A stretch of DNA of 64,000 nt from assembly GCA_016185205.1 (NCBI GenBank), contig JACPOA010000019.1, positions 1 through 64,000 on the forward strand, written 5' to 3'. A model generated the notes under the pieces. It did no database searches. It was given only the letters and a program-made list of their open reading frames with translations, and was not told the origin of the DNA. The position numbers and the translations under genes were made by a program. The DNA comes from Hyphomicrobiales bacterium (GTDB taxonomy: Bacteria > Pseudomonadota > Alphaproteobacteria > Rhizobiales > Xanthobacteraceae). Shown piece after piece: positions 8,806 to 15,674 of the stretch (position 1 is its first letter; every line of letters begins with the position of its first letter).

Positions 8806-8828
8806 GGGCCGCTGCCTGGCAGCGGCCC
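8806..8828 (+). terminator. Terminator hairpin of the receptor gene, target of the intron
   Basis: A perfect 10-bp stem GGGCCGCTGC/GCAGCGGCCC with a 3-nt loop lies 25 nt after the receptor stop and is followed by GTCTGTTA. The group II intron starts 9 nt after the stem. Group IIC introns are known to insert just downstream of terminator stem-loops, so the hairpin is both terminator and insertion-site determinant. Confidence 0.75.
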
Positions 8829-8836
8829 GTCTGTTA

Positions 8837-10692
8837 GTGCGCCCGGCATGGGCATCGACTTGGAGGTGGAATTCCTCTCGTGAGCTGGTCACAGCGAGCG
8901 AAGCGAACCGCAGAGCGTCGGACCGCGAGGCCGGCGTGAAGGAAGCGGGGAGCGAAGCTGCGGGCCGACGAACAGGAACCGGATAGAAGGCGATGCCGAG
9001 CAGGGCGAGCGGGCCAATGACCACGAAGCCGTTGTGACCAAGGCTCAGGCGGCGTAAATCCGGCGGTCGTGCAGCGAAGGCCGATGTTCTTACCCGGGGA
9101 GGTCTCGCCTTACGCCCGAAAGGGCAACGGAGGCTGCAAGGCCGACGGAGCGAGAAGTCAGCAGAGGCCATAGTAGTCGTGGCAGCGGCGAAGGGCCGAA
9201 CGATGGAGAGGGCGAGACGCCCGTGCGCCTCGACGACGCCATGCCACAGAAGTCGGACCTAAGTCCGAGCGCACAAACGGCCGGCGCGGTGAAGCCGCAA
9301 GGGCCGCGCTTGCGTGTGGAAGCGCCGCCGGCCGGCAGCGGAGACGAGCGCCTGGGAAGCGGCGACCTGATGGAGAGGGCGTGCGAACGGCTGAACCTTC
9401 GGGCCGCATTGAAGCGTGTTCGGCAGAATGCGGGTAAGCCCGGCATCGACGGGATGACGGTGGAAGAACTACCCGAGTATCTGCGCGTGCACTGGCCGCG
9501 CCTGCGCGAGCAACTGCTCGCGGGACGCTACCAGCCGCGGCCGGTGCGACGGGTGGCGATTCCGAAGCCCGGCGGGGGCGAGCGCGAGCTCGGCATCCCG
9601 ACGGTGCTCGACCGGTTCATCCAGCAGGCCCTGTTGCAGGTCCTGCAACCGCTGTTCGATCCGACCTTCTCGGATGCAAGCTATGGCTTCCGGCCCGGAC
9701 GGCGGGCGCACGATGCGGTGCTTCGTGCGCAGGCCTACGTGCAGGAGGGCCGCAGCGTCGTGGTGGACATCGACCTGGAGAAGTTCTTCGACCGGGTCAA
9801 CCACGATATCCTTATGGGACGGTTGGTCAAACGGATCGCGGATCGTCGGGTGCTGCGGTTGATCCGCCGCTACCTCAACGCGGGCGTGCTCGCGAACGGG
9901 GTGGTGATCGAGCGGCACGAGGGGACGCCGCAAGGCGGCCCCCTGTCACCGCTGCTGGCCAACGTGCTCTTGGATGAAGTCGACAAGGAGCTGGAGCGGC
10001 GCGGACATGCCTTCGTCCGCTACGCTGACGATCTGAACGTTTACGTTCAGACGCAGCGCTCGGGCGAGCGGGTGATGACCTCGCTGCGCAAGCTGTTTGG
10101 GGGGCTGAAGCTCCGCGTCAACGAAGCCAAGAGCAAGGTGAGACGCGCCACGGCATCGAAGTTCCTCGGCTTCTCGTTCTGGGCGGCCAAGGGACGGGTC
10201 ATCCGGCGGCGCGTGGCACCACAGGCCATCGAACGCATGAAGGAGCGCGTGCGCGAGCTGACCCGGCGCAGTGCCGGGCGCAGCCTCGCGCAGATGTGCA
10301 AGCCGCTCGGGACTTACCTGACAGGCTGGAAGGTCTACTTCCGGCTCGCCGAGACGCCCGGCGTGTTTGACGATCTCGACGGGTGGGTCCGCCATCGGCT
10401 GCGGGCCGTGCAGCTCAAGCACTGGAAGCGAGGCCGGGTCGTCTACCGCGAGCTGCTTGCCCGCGGGATGACACCCGACGCCGCTGCTCGAGTTGCCGGC
10501 AACAGCCGGCGTTGGTGGCGCAACTCGGCGATGAACCTTCACATCGCGCTACCGAACCGCCTCTTCGACAACCTGGGAGTTCTCCGACTTGTCCGCTAAC
10601 CTCAACCCTTCGAACCGCCCGGTGCGGACCCGCATGCCGGGTGGTGTGGCAGGGGACGCGGAGGCTTTTACCTCCGCGCCCCTATGCCGATT
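8837..10692 (+). mobile_element. Group IIC intron with its reverse transcriptase
   Basis: A retroelement of about 1.86 kb. The 5' end reads GTGCGCCCGGCATGGG, the form of group IIC introns such as that of Oceanobacillus iheyensis. Further class-C landmarks are CTTACCCGGGGAGGTCT near 9090 and GAGAAGTCAGCAGAGGCCAT near 9150. After the reverse transcriptase gene come a domain V-like hairpin (about 10610-10660, with CCGGGTGGTGTGGCAGGGG) and a domain VI-like stem with an unpaired A near 10665. The 3' end falls at about 10691-10692 in CCTATGCCGATT. It sits right behind a terminator hairpin, as class C introns do. The ends are placed by eye within a few bases. All parts appear intact. Confidence 0.85.
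9223..10599 (+). CDS. ltrA: Group II intron reverse transcriptase/maturase
   Basis: A reverse transcriptase/maturase of up to 458 aa. RT motifs appear in order: GKPGIDGMTVEELPEY (RT1), RPVRRVAIPKPGGGERELGIPT (RT2), DVVVDIDLEKFFD-type motif read here as VVVDIDLEKFFDRVNHD (RT3), GTPQGGPLSPLLANVLLDE (RT4), FVRYADDLNVY with the catalytic YADD (RT5), and KFLGFSFW (RT7). A maturase domain follows. No HNH endonuclease follows, as expected for class C. The N-terminal 45 residues before LMERACERLNL look non-conserved, so translation may start further in. The protein splices its own intron and drives retrohoming. Confidence 0.93.
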   Translation: MRLDDAMPQKSDLSPSAQTAGAVKPQGPRLRVEAPPAGSGDERLGSGDLMERACERLNLRAALKRVRQNAGKPGIDGMTVEELPEYLRVHWPRLREQLLAGRYQPRPVRRVAIPKPGGGERELGIPTVLDRFIQQALLQVLQPLFDPTFSDASYGFRPGRRAHDAVLRAQAYVQEGRSVVVDIDLEKFFDRVNHDILMGRLVKRIADRRVLRLIRRYLNAGVLANGVVIERHEGTPQGGPLSPLLANVLLDEVDKELERRGHAFVRYADDLNVYVQTQRSGERVMTSLRKLFGGLKLRVNEAKSKVRRATASKFLGFSFWAAKGRVIRRRVAPQAIERMKERVRELTRRSAGRSLAQMCKPLGTYLTGWKVYFRLAETPGVFDDLDGWVRHRLRAVQLKHWKRGRVVYRELLARGMTPDAAARVAGNSRRWWRNSAMNLHIALPNRLFDNLGVLRLVR

Positions 10693-10705
10693 GTGCCCCG
10701 ATGAG

Positions 10706-10908
10706 TTAATGCCGATCCTTGGCAACGGCGCTGATGGCATCGAGCATGGCGGCGCGGCCGTCTTTCGGCGTCGCGCGCACTTTCTCGTGCTTGCCGAGCG
10801 TGCCCATCTCGCGCTGGCGCGCGACCGTGGCATCGACCATCAGCGGATCGAGGCCGAGCTCGCGCAACGTGGCGGCGGATTCTTCCATCTCGGCGGCGCG
10901 GCGCTCGC
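10706..10908 (-). pseudogene. 3' fragment of the DUF1932 dehydrogenase gene (repeat copy A)
   Basis: This stretch encodes the last 65 or so residues of the dehydrogenase at 13560-14408, in the same orientation, ending AVAKDRH and a TAA stop. The 5' part of the gene is absent here: to its right the sequence switches abruptly into the kinase gene. It agrees with 13565-13762 over 198 bp apart from one base I could find (10767). It may be the original 3' end of the dehydrogenase gene, separated from its body by the island, or a duplicate. Confidence 0.85.
10711..10908. repeat. 198-bp direct repeat, left copy
   Basis: Left member of a direct-repeat pair with 13565-13762, bounding the PqqD/nucleotidyltransferase/kinase island. 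By eye the copies differ at one position (G at 10767, A at 13621). The match stops sharply at both ends (T/C at 10710/13564; G/A at 10909/13763). Confidence 0.9.
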
Positions 10909-11757
10909 GGCTACGGTTGCCTCTCCGCGCTTACCCTCAATCACGGGTGCCATCGAAACCATGCGTTCGAGGGTTGCGAGAACCCGTTCAGGCGTTCGAC
11001 GCGCACTGACGGTATTCGAAAGCAGGGCAAGCGCTCCATTGCCCGGTGACAATGTTAGCGGTCGCCAGCGCGCGCTCGGTTTGTAGGCGCTCATGACGAC
11101 GAGTCCGACCGGCAACGGTTTACGCCCGGGCCGTCCGCCGATCTCCTCGACTGGGATATTGCGTTGCCGCCCACTTCCGTTTTCGCGAAGCGAAAGTGGT
11201 TTAAGATAGGGATGCACACGGCCCACGGAATCGAGCACTGCGAATTCGTCGGAATAATAAGTCGCGCCGGCTTTCACCAACTCCATGACAAGATTTGTTT
11301 TGCCGACGAAGGATTTGCCCGGGAGCACGATCGCCTTGCCATTCCAGCCGACAGCTCCGGCATGAATGAAGACGCGGTTGCGGGCCAATTCCGCCGTGCT
11401 CAACCGAACGGCGGTTTCGAATGAATCCAAAATATCATCGAGATCGTGCGACCGGGCAAACCTGACGTGGTCGACATAGACAACATTATAACGGCGGACC
11501 CGAGAATTCCCTTCGCTGCCTCCCAGAATTACCGAGAAATAGCGGTCGACGACTTCCGCGTCGGAAGCCGTCGCGTCCGCTGGCAGGCGTTTGTGCAACA
11601 TTGGCAAAAGAGCGGGATCGCTGACCCGCACGCCGAAGTGGATTCCATAGCATGTGAACGAGAAGCCGTGGCTCCATTCAACTTTGTTGAGATTGCCCCA
11701 GCAAACGGTTGTGGCTTTGCTGGAGAGAAGCGGCAGCGGAATCGCTAAGGCCGTCAT
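10840..11757 (-). CDS. HPr-kinase-like (HprK-related) protein, 3' end replaced
   Basis: A P-loop kinase of the HPr serine kinase superfamily, 305 aa. Key features are RVFIHAGAVGWNGKAIVLPG, Walker A GKSFVGKT (residues 147-154), and ATYYSDEFAVLD (about 165-176), matching the HprK phosphate loop and acidic pair. The N-terminal 120 residues lack the classic HprK/P sensor domain. Relatives occur beside PqqD and nucleotidyltransferase genes in lasso-peptide (paeninodin-type) and PEP-CTERM loci; in paeninodin the kinase phosphorylates the peptide. The natural 3' end is gone: after VIEGKRGEATVA the frame enters repeat copy A and ends with about 22 unrelated residues. The missing part is probably short, so activity may survive. 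Confidence 0.8.
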   Translation of the reverse strand: MTALAIPLPLLSSKATTVCWGNLNKVEWSHGFSFTCYGIHFGVRVSDPALLPMLHKRLPADATASDAEVVDRYFSVILGGSEGNSRVRRYNVVYVDHVRFARSHDLDDILDSFETAVRLSTAELARNRVFIHAGAVGWNGKAIVLPGKSFVGKTNLVMELVKAGATYYSDEFAVLDSVGRVHPYLKPLSLRENGSGRQRNIPVEEIGGRPGRKPLPVGLVVMSAYKPSARWRPLTLSPGNGALALLSNTVSARRTPERVLATLERMVSMAPVIEGKRGEATVAASAAPPRWKNPPPRCASSASIR

Positions 11758-11779
11758 ATGCTATCGTCCCAAATTGAGA

Positions 11780-12961
11780 TCAAGAGACAGCCTCTTTAGG
11801 GAGGTGTCTGCGCCGACCAGCAATTGAATGAATTGCGGCGCAAAGGCGATTGGACACCGCGGTCACAATTGCAGCGCCAAGAAAAGCCAGCTGGTATAGC
11901 AAACGCGATTTTCTGCCGAAATTTCCTCCGCTCTTGAACGTCGCGGAGATCGGATTAGGCCAGCGTGCTTTTAGTTGCGACGGAATGATCCAAGGCTTGG
12001 CCGCCCAATACGACCAGGGCTGCTTCATCCGAGACAGGTATGGAACTTGCCATTCATTTAAGGCGGTGCGCATGAACCAATCCGGCAGAGTATCGACATG
12101 GTATGCTTGCGGAAGGCCTTCAATCCGCGCGCCGAGCAGGCGGCGCGCCAATTCGAAGACGCAGGCCAGCCAGTGCGCGTAACGCGGGTCTTTGCCAAAA
12201 CAAATGTCCCAATCAAAATCACCGGGAACGGTTTCCAGCATGGCAGCGACATCGCACAGCCATAACGGACGGTAGCCGCCATGGCGGAGAAAATGCATGG
12301 CCACAAGACGAAGATGATCTTCGTGAGACAGGATGCGGATTGCACGATCACCGCAGGCAATCCTTTGAGATCGCGCAAAAAGAGTGTCGAGCGAAGGTAA
12401 ATGAAATTGATCCAGGCCGGCATGCAGATCGATTTGGCACAGCTTGCCGGCTGGGCCGCAATCGAGGACGAACGGTCCGTTGACCAAGTTGTTGACGCCG
12501 GGAATCACATGCCGTTGGAGCAGTTCCCGCGCCTCGGCGTGGCGGCCAGGCTGAACGCAAATGTCGATATCGCCGAAGGGGCGGAGATGGGGCAGCGCAT
12601 AGTGCTGAGCGCTCGCCCAGCCCTTGAAGATGAGGGGTTCCAGGCCGTTCAGAGCGAGGCGTTCCGAGAGGAAACGGATCGAGCCTTCATTCATCGTCGC
12701 TTGTAGTGCCAAGTGTCGATACATCGCCCGGAGATTGGCTGTTTCCGGAGCGCTCGTAAGGTGCGCGGTGCGGGAAGCCCGGTTCCAGGCGAGCCCGGCC
12801 GCGCCGGATGATGTCAGCAGCGGTTCTACCCGTGCGAGCTCCTCGGAATTGATGGTCAGAGCGGGCGGCTCACGTCGCCAAGAGCCGGCAAGAACGTTTG
12901 CGACAAGGTGCCCAAAAGTGAATCCACCGTGGGTCGGGGCGGTTAGCAATGTTGCACTCAC
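11780..12961 (-). CDS. Nucleotidyltransferase-fold protein (NTP_transf_5-like)
   Basis: A 393-aa protein with the nucleotidyltransferase signature IFKGWASAQHYALP followed by LRPFGDIDICV (residues 111-136): the KG, the arginine and the metal-binding DID of the uncharacterised nucleotidyltransferase family PF14907. ILSHEDHLRLVAMHFLRHGG (about 210-230) is the other conserved block, and a hydrophobic patch (LAFLGAAIVTAV) lies near the C-terminus. It is the middle gene of a leftward three-gene operon, 6 nt after the PqqD gene and 22 nt before the kinase gene. Members recur with PqqD and HprK-like genes in RiPP and PEP-CTERM loci. The acceptor is unknown. Confidence 0.82.
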   Translation of the reverse strand: MSATLLTAPTHGGFTFGHLVANVLAGSWRREPPALTINSEELARVEPLLTSSGAAGLAWNRASRTAHLTSAPETANLRAMYRHLALQATMNEGSIRFLSERLALNGLEPLIFKGWASAQHYALPHLRPFGDIDICVQPGRHAEARELLQRHVIPGVNNLVNGPFVLDCGPAGKLCQIDLHAGLDQFHLPSLDTLFARSQRIACGDRAIRILSHEDHLRLVAMHFLRHGGYRPLWLCDVAAMLETVPGDFDWDICFGKDPRYAHWLACVFELARRLLGARIEGLPQAYHVDTLPDWFMRTALNEWQVPYLSRMKQPWSYWAAKPWIIPSQLKARWPNPISATFKSGGNFGRKSRLLYQLAFLGAAIVTAVSNRLCAAIHSIAGRRRHLPKEAVS

Positions 12962-12967
12962 AGATGT

Positions 12968-13435
12968 TCAGGTGCAGGTGCCGGCCACACACAAGCCGCT
13001 GGCACAATCAGCATGAGACGCACAGGGAGCGCCTGTGGGAAGGCCCGACGCAGCATCAGCGACGGTCGGCACGACGATGCTGGTAACGACAGGAACGGCT
13101 GCGGCAGCGCCCACCGCTAAAGTCCTGAGCAGCGCGCGGCGGCTGCCCCCGCCGAGCACCCAAGCAGGGACCTTGCAAGGTTCATCCAGCAATTGTGACC
13201 GACCCAGTTGCGCAAGCGCAAGCCAAACGGCACGCTCATCAATGCTGTCGGCGGTATTTTTGGCGATCTCCTGCGCAATCGCAGCCGGCAATGTAGCGCC
13301 ATCGCAACGGCTCCAAACCTGAGCCGCAAAGGAATTCAAGCAGGTCGCTTGATTGCGGTCACGATCATAGATCAGCACCTCGCTATCGAGATTCCGCACG
13401 ACGATGCGATCGCTGCGGGCGCGAGGGGGCTTCAT
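12968..13435 (-). CDS. PqqD-domain protein fused to an internal Tat-like segment and a four-Cys tail
   Basis: A 155-aa protein in three parts. Residues 8-88 form a PqqD/RiPP-recognition-like domain (ARSDRIVVRNLDSEVLIYDR, LNSFAAQVWSRCDG). Residues 98-122 are SRRALLRTLAVGAAAAVPVV, a twin-arginine-like motif with a hydrophobic core, followed by an ADA signal-peptidase-type site at 126-128. Residues 129-155 form a short tail with four cysteines at 138, 144, 149 and 154 (C-x5-C-x4-C-x4-C). The track start at 13465 is a TTG; the ATG at 13435 is preferred. It is the first gene of the operon, behind an AT-rich upstream region. The layout suggests a recognition domain carrying its own exported peptide; that reading is inference. 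Confidence 0.8.
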   Translation of the reverse strand: MKPPRARSDRIVVRNLDSEVLIYDRDRNQATCLNSFAAQVWSRCDGATLPAAIAQEIAKNTADSIDERAVWLALAQLGRSQLLDEPCKVPAWVLGGGSRRALLRTLAVGAAAAVPVVTSIVVPTVADAASGLPTGAPCASHADCASGLCVAGTCT

Positions 13436-13559
13436 CTTGTCACCGAATGCACAGTAAGCATTCAAGATGGACGTTTTTCGGATACATTTTCATTTTCAAA
13501 ACAATTGTACCAGTTGTGGCTCCTCATAGCAACTCGAACGAGTATGTTGCGATTCGATG

Positions 13560-14408
13560 CTAGCGCCGATCCTTGGCAACGGCGCTGATGGCATCGAGCA
13601 TGGCGGCGCGGCCGTCTTTCAGCGTCGCGCGCACTTTCTCGTGCTTGCCGAGCGTGCCCATCTCGCGCTGGCGCGCGACCGTGGCATCGACCATCAGCGG
13701 ATCGAGGCCGAGCTCGCGCAACGTGGCGGCGGATTCTTCCATCTCGGCGGCGCGGCGCTCGCAGGGGTAATTGTTCTTGAGCGATGCCGTCACCTCGTCG
13801 AGCACGCCGGCGCGGCTGGCGGCGAGGAAACATTCGAGCGTGAGCGCCTCGATGCCTTTGATCATCACGCTGCGGATCATCTTGATGGCGGCGGCCTGGC
13901 CGGTCTCGGCGCCGACGATCGACAACTGCATCTCCAGCTCGCGCAGCAGCGGCGAAATTTCCTCGGCGTGCGGGCCGGCGATCAGCAGCGGCGTCTTGTG
14001 GCGGGCGGGATGGATCGGCGCGATTACCGCCACGTCGACATAGCGCACGCGCCCGTCGAGCAGCTTGGCGGTTTCCTGCTTGCGGCCGGGCGAGACTGAA
14101 TTGATGTCGAGATAATAGGGATTGCCGGCAAGATGGGCGGCGACCGAGCGGGCGGCGTCCACGCTGGAGGCCGCGGTCACCGCCGACACGATCAGGTCGG
14201 TGTCGCGCACCGCGTCGGCGGCCGAAGTCGCCAGCCGCACGCCGATCCTGTCGCCCGCGGTCTTCAGCCGCTCGCCGGCGGCGACCGGGAACAGGATGTC
14301 CCAGGCGGCGATGCGCTCGATGCCGGTCTCGCGCAGGCCGGAGGCAATAGCCTGGCCGGCCTCGCCGAAGCCGATGAAGGACACACGCGGCGTATTGCGA
14401 CGGGTCAT
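13560..14408 (-). CDS. NAD(P)-dependent dehydrogenase, 6PGDH-like with DUF1932 domain
   Basis: A 282-aa oxidoreductase of the beta-hydroxyacid dehydrogenase type. The Rossmann start is VSFIGFGEAGQAIASGL (residues 8-24), followed by LIVSAVTAASSVDAA and the substrate-loop-like LDINSVSPGRKQE. The lysine helix QAAAIKMIRSVMIKGIEAL (about 175-195) carries the usual catalytic Lys position. The second half is the DUF1932 helical domain. The start is ATG at 14408; the track ORF runs upstream without family similarity. It is the last gene of a leftward operon with a ring-cleavage-type dioxygenase and a ketoreductase. Its final 198 bp are repeated at 10711-10908, so the island lies directly beyond its stop. 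Confidence 0.85.
   Translation of the reverse strand: MTRRNTPRVSFIGFGEAGQAIASGLRETGIERIAAWDILFPVAAGERLKTAGDRIGVRLATSAADAVRDTDLIVSAVTAASSVDAARSVAAHLAGNPYYLDINSVSPGRKQETAKLLDGRVRYVDVAVIAPIHPARHKTPLLIAGPHAEEISPLLRELEMQLSIVGAETGQAAAIKMIRSVMIKGIEALTLECFLAASRAGVLDEVTASLKNNYPCERRAAEMEESAATLRELGLDPLMVDATVARQREMGTLGKHEKVRATLKDGRAAMLDAISAVAKDRR
13565..13762. repeat. 198-bp direct repeat, right copy
   Basis: Right member of the direct-repeat pair; it forms the 3' end of the intact dehydrogenase gene. Outside the repeat the flanks are unrelated to those of the left copy. The sequence just left of it (13436-13560, promoter side of the PqqD gene) is distinctly AT-richer than the dehydrogenase gene. Confidence 0.9.
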
Positions 14409-14443
14409 GGCTGTTCCGTAATTCGTTGTTCGATGGCTGAATA

Positions 14444-14746
14444 TTAAATGGTTTTGACCGGCGCGTCCTGCCGGGTGGTCTGGAAGCTCACCGCCATCAG
14501 CCATTGTCCGTCGCGCTTGACGAAGATGCGGCTCACGCGCGCGGTCTTGCCGTGGAACGGCTGGTGTTCGCAAGCCATCACCATGGCGTCTGGAAAGCCG
14601 AACAGCCGCGCCGACACCAGCGGGGAGGGCGCCGAATTTGTATTGCTGCGCTTCTGCTCCGCGAGCACGGTCACCAAGGCGTGGTCGGCCAGCACCAGGT
14701 CGCTGGCATCCATGGGCGGGGAGCATCCATTTCCCTGCGGCGTCAT
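14444..14746 (-). CDS. NTF2-like (SnoaL/DUF4440) protein, apparently N-terminally short
   Basis: A 100-aa protein whose second half, ARVSRIFVKRDGQWLMAVSFQTTR, is the C-terminal beta strands of the SnoaL/DUF4440 cone fold. Normal members have 120-140 aa with an N-terminal helix pair that is not obvious here, so this may be a shortened form. The ATG at 14746 follows directly after the aldo/keto reductase stop with no spacer, and a second Met at residue 12 is possible. It lies in the operon between the reductase and the dehydrogenase. No catalytic residues can be assigned. Confidence 0.55.
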   Translation of the reverse strand: MTPQGNGCSPPMDASDLVLADHALVTVLAEQKRSNTNSAPSPLVSARLFGFPDAMVMACEHQPFHGKTARVSRIFVKRDGQWLMAVSFQTTRQDAPVKTI

Positions 14747-15589
14747 CTAGAGCATGTCCAGCGGTTGCGGTTTTTTCGGCGGCGGAAAGGCACGGTCAAG
14801 CGTGGCGAGATCTTCGCGCGTCAGCCGCAGGTCGAGCGCCGCCAGGTCCTCCTCGACATGCGCGCGCGTGGACGCCTTGGGGATCGTCACGACGCCGTCC
14901 TGGCGCGTGAGCCAGGCGAGCGCGACCTGCGCCGGCGTCGCGTCATGGCGCGCCGCCACCTCGCGCAGCGTGGCGTGATCGAGCATGCGGCCCTGCTCGA
15001 TCGGCGAATAGGCCATGATCGGAATCCTGCGCGCCTGGCACCACGGCATCAGGTCGAATTCGATACCGCGCCGGGTCAGATTATAGAGCACCTGATTGGT
15101 GGCGATGGCTTGCCCGCCCGCTGTCTCCCATAGCTCGCGCATCTCGCCGATATCGAAATTGCTGATGCCCCAGTGCCGGATTTTACCGGCCGCCACCAGC
15201 GCTTCGAAAGCCGCGAGCGTCTCCTGCAAAGGAGGCGAGCCGCGCCAATGCAGCAGATAAAGATCGATGCGGTCGGTCTTGAGCCGCTTCAGGCTGCGCT
15301 CGCAGGCGGCAAGCGTGCCGCGGCGGCTGGAATTCTCCGGCAGCACCTTGCTGACGATGAATACCTCATCGCGGCGCGCGCCGACCGCGTCGGCCACGAT
15401 GCGCTCGGCCTCGCCGTCGCCATACATCTCGGCGGTGTCGATCAGCGTGATGCCGAGCGAAAGCCCATGCGCCAGGGCCGCGACTTCGTCGGCGCGCCGG
15501 TGCGCGCTCTCGCCCATGCGCCAGGTGCCGAGGCCGAACACGGGGATCGCTGCGCCGGAGGGGAGTGAAATGGTGGGGATGGTGCGCAT
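14747..15589 (-). CDS. Aldo/keto reductase
   Basis: A cytoplasmic NADPH-dependent reductase of 280 aa. The AKR tetrad is visible: Asp in LGITLIDTAEMYG, Tyr in the same motif, Lys in VFIVSKVLPEN and His in IDLYLLHWRG. Cofactor-binding motifs WGISNFDI, LMPWCQARRIPIMAYSPIEQG and GVVTIPKAST follow in the usual order. It belongs to the leftward operon methyltransferase, dioxygenase, reductase, NTF2-like, dehydrogenase. An 85-nt gap with a strong inverted repeat separates it from the dioxygenase gene, so it may have its own promoter or control point. The substrate is unknown. Confidence 0.92.
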   Translation of the reverse strand: MRTIPTISLPSGAAIPVFGLGTWRMGESAHRRADEVAALAHGLSLGITLIDTAEMYGDGEAERIVADAVGARRDEVFIVSKVLPENSSRRGTLAACERSLKRLKTDRIDLYLLHWRGSPPLQETLAAFEALVAAGKIRHWGISNFDIGEMRELWETAGGQAIATNQVLYNLTRRGIEFDLMPWCQARRIPIMAYSPIEQGRMLDHATLREVAARHDATPAQVALAWLTRQDGVVTIPKASTRAHVEEDLAALDLRLTREDLATLDRAFPPPKKPQPLDML

Positions 15590-15629
15590 GCTTGCTCGGC
15601 GAACTCAATGTTTCGATCGCCTCAAAGCC

Positions 15630-15661
15630 CGTTATACGCAAATTGCGGATTGCGTATAACG
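15630..15661. repeat. Perfect 12-bp inverted repeat with 8-bp spacer
   Basis: The arms CGTTATACGCAA and TTGCGTATAACG are perfectly complementary around the spacer ATTGCGGA. The site lies in the 85-nt gap between the dioxygenase stop and the aldo/keto reductase start. There is no T-run, so it is a poor terminator. It could be a repressor operator, an mRNA hairpin controlling the distal genes, or a tyrosine-recombinase core site, whose 11-13 bp arms and 6-8 bp spacer it resembles in geometry. Confidence 0.75.
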
Positions 15662-15674
15662 CCCGCAGCCGGGC

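Noticed and set aside
10693-13560. Island considered as a complete lasso-peptide cluster
   Set aside because: No asparagine-synthetase-like cyclase, no transglutaminase-like protease and no separate precursor gene were found.
10692-13762. Island considered as a classical transposon
   Set aside because: No transposase, no terminal inverted repeats, and the 198-bp flanking duplication is far too long for a target-site duplication.
15630-15661. Inverted repeat considered as an integron attC site
   Set aside because: The arms do not fit the GTTRRRY/RYYYAAC core (T at an R position) and no integron integrase or cassette structure is present.
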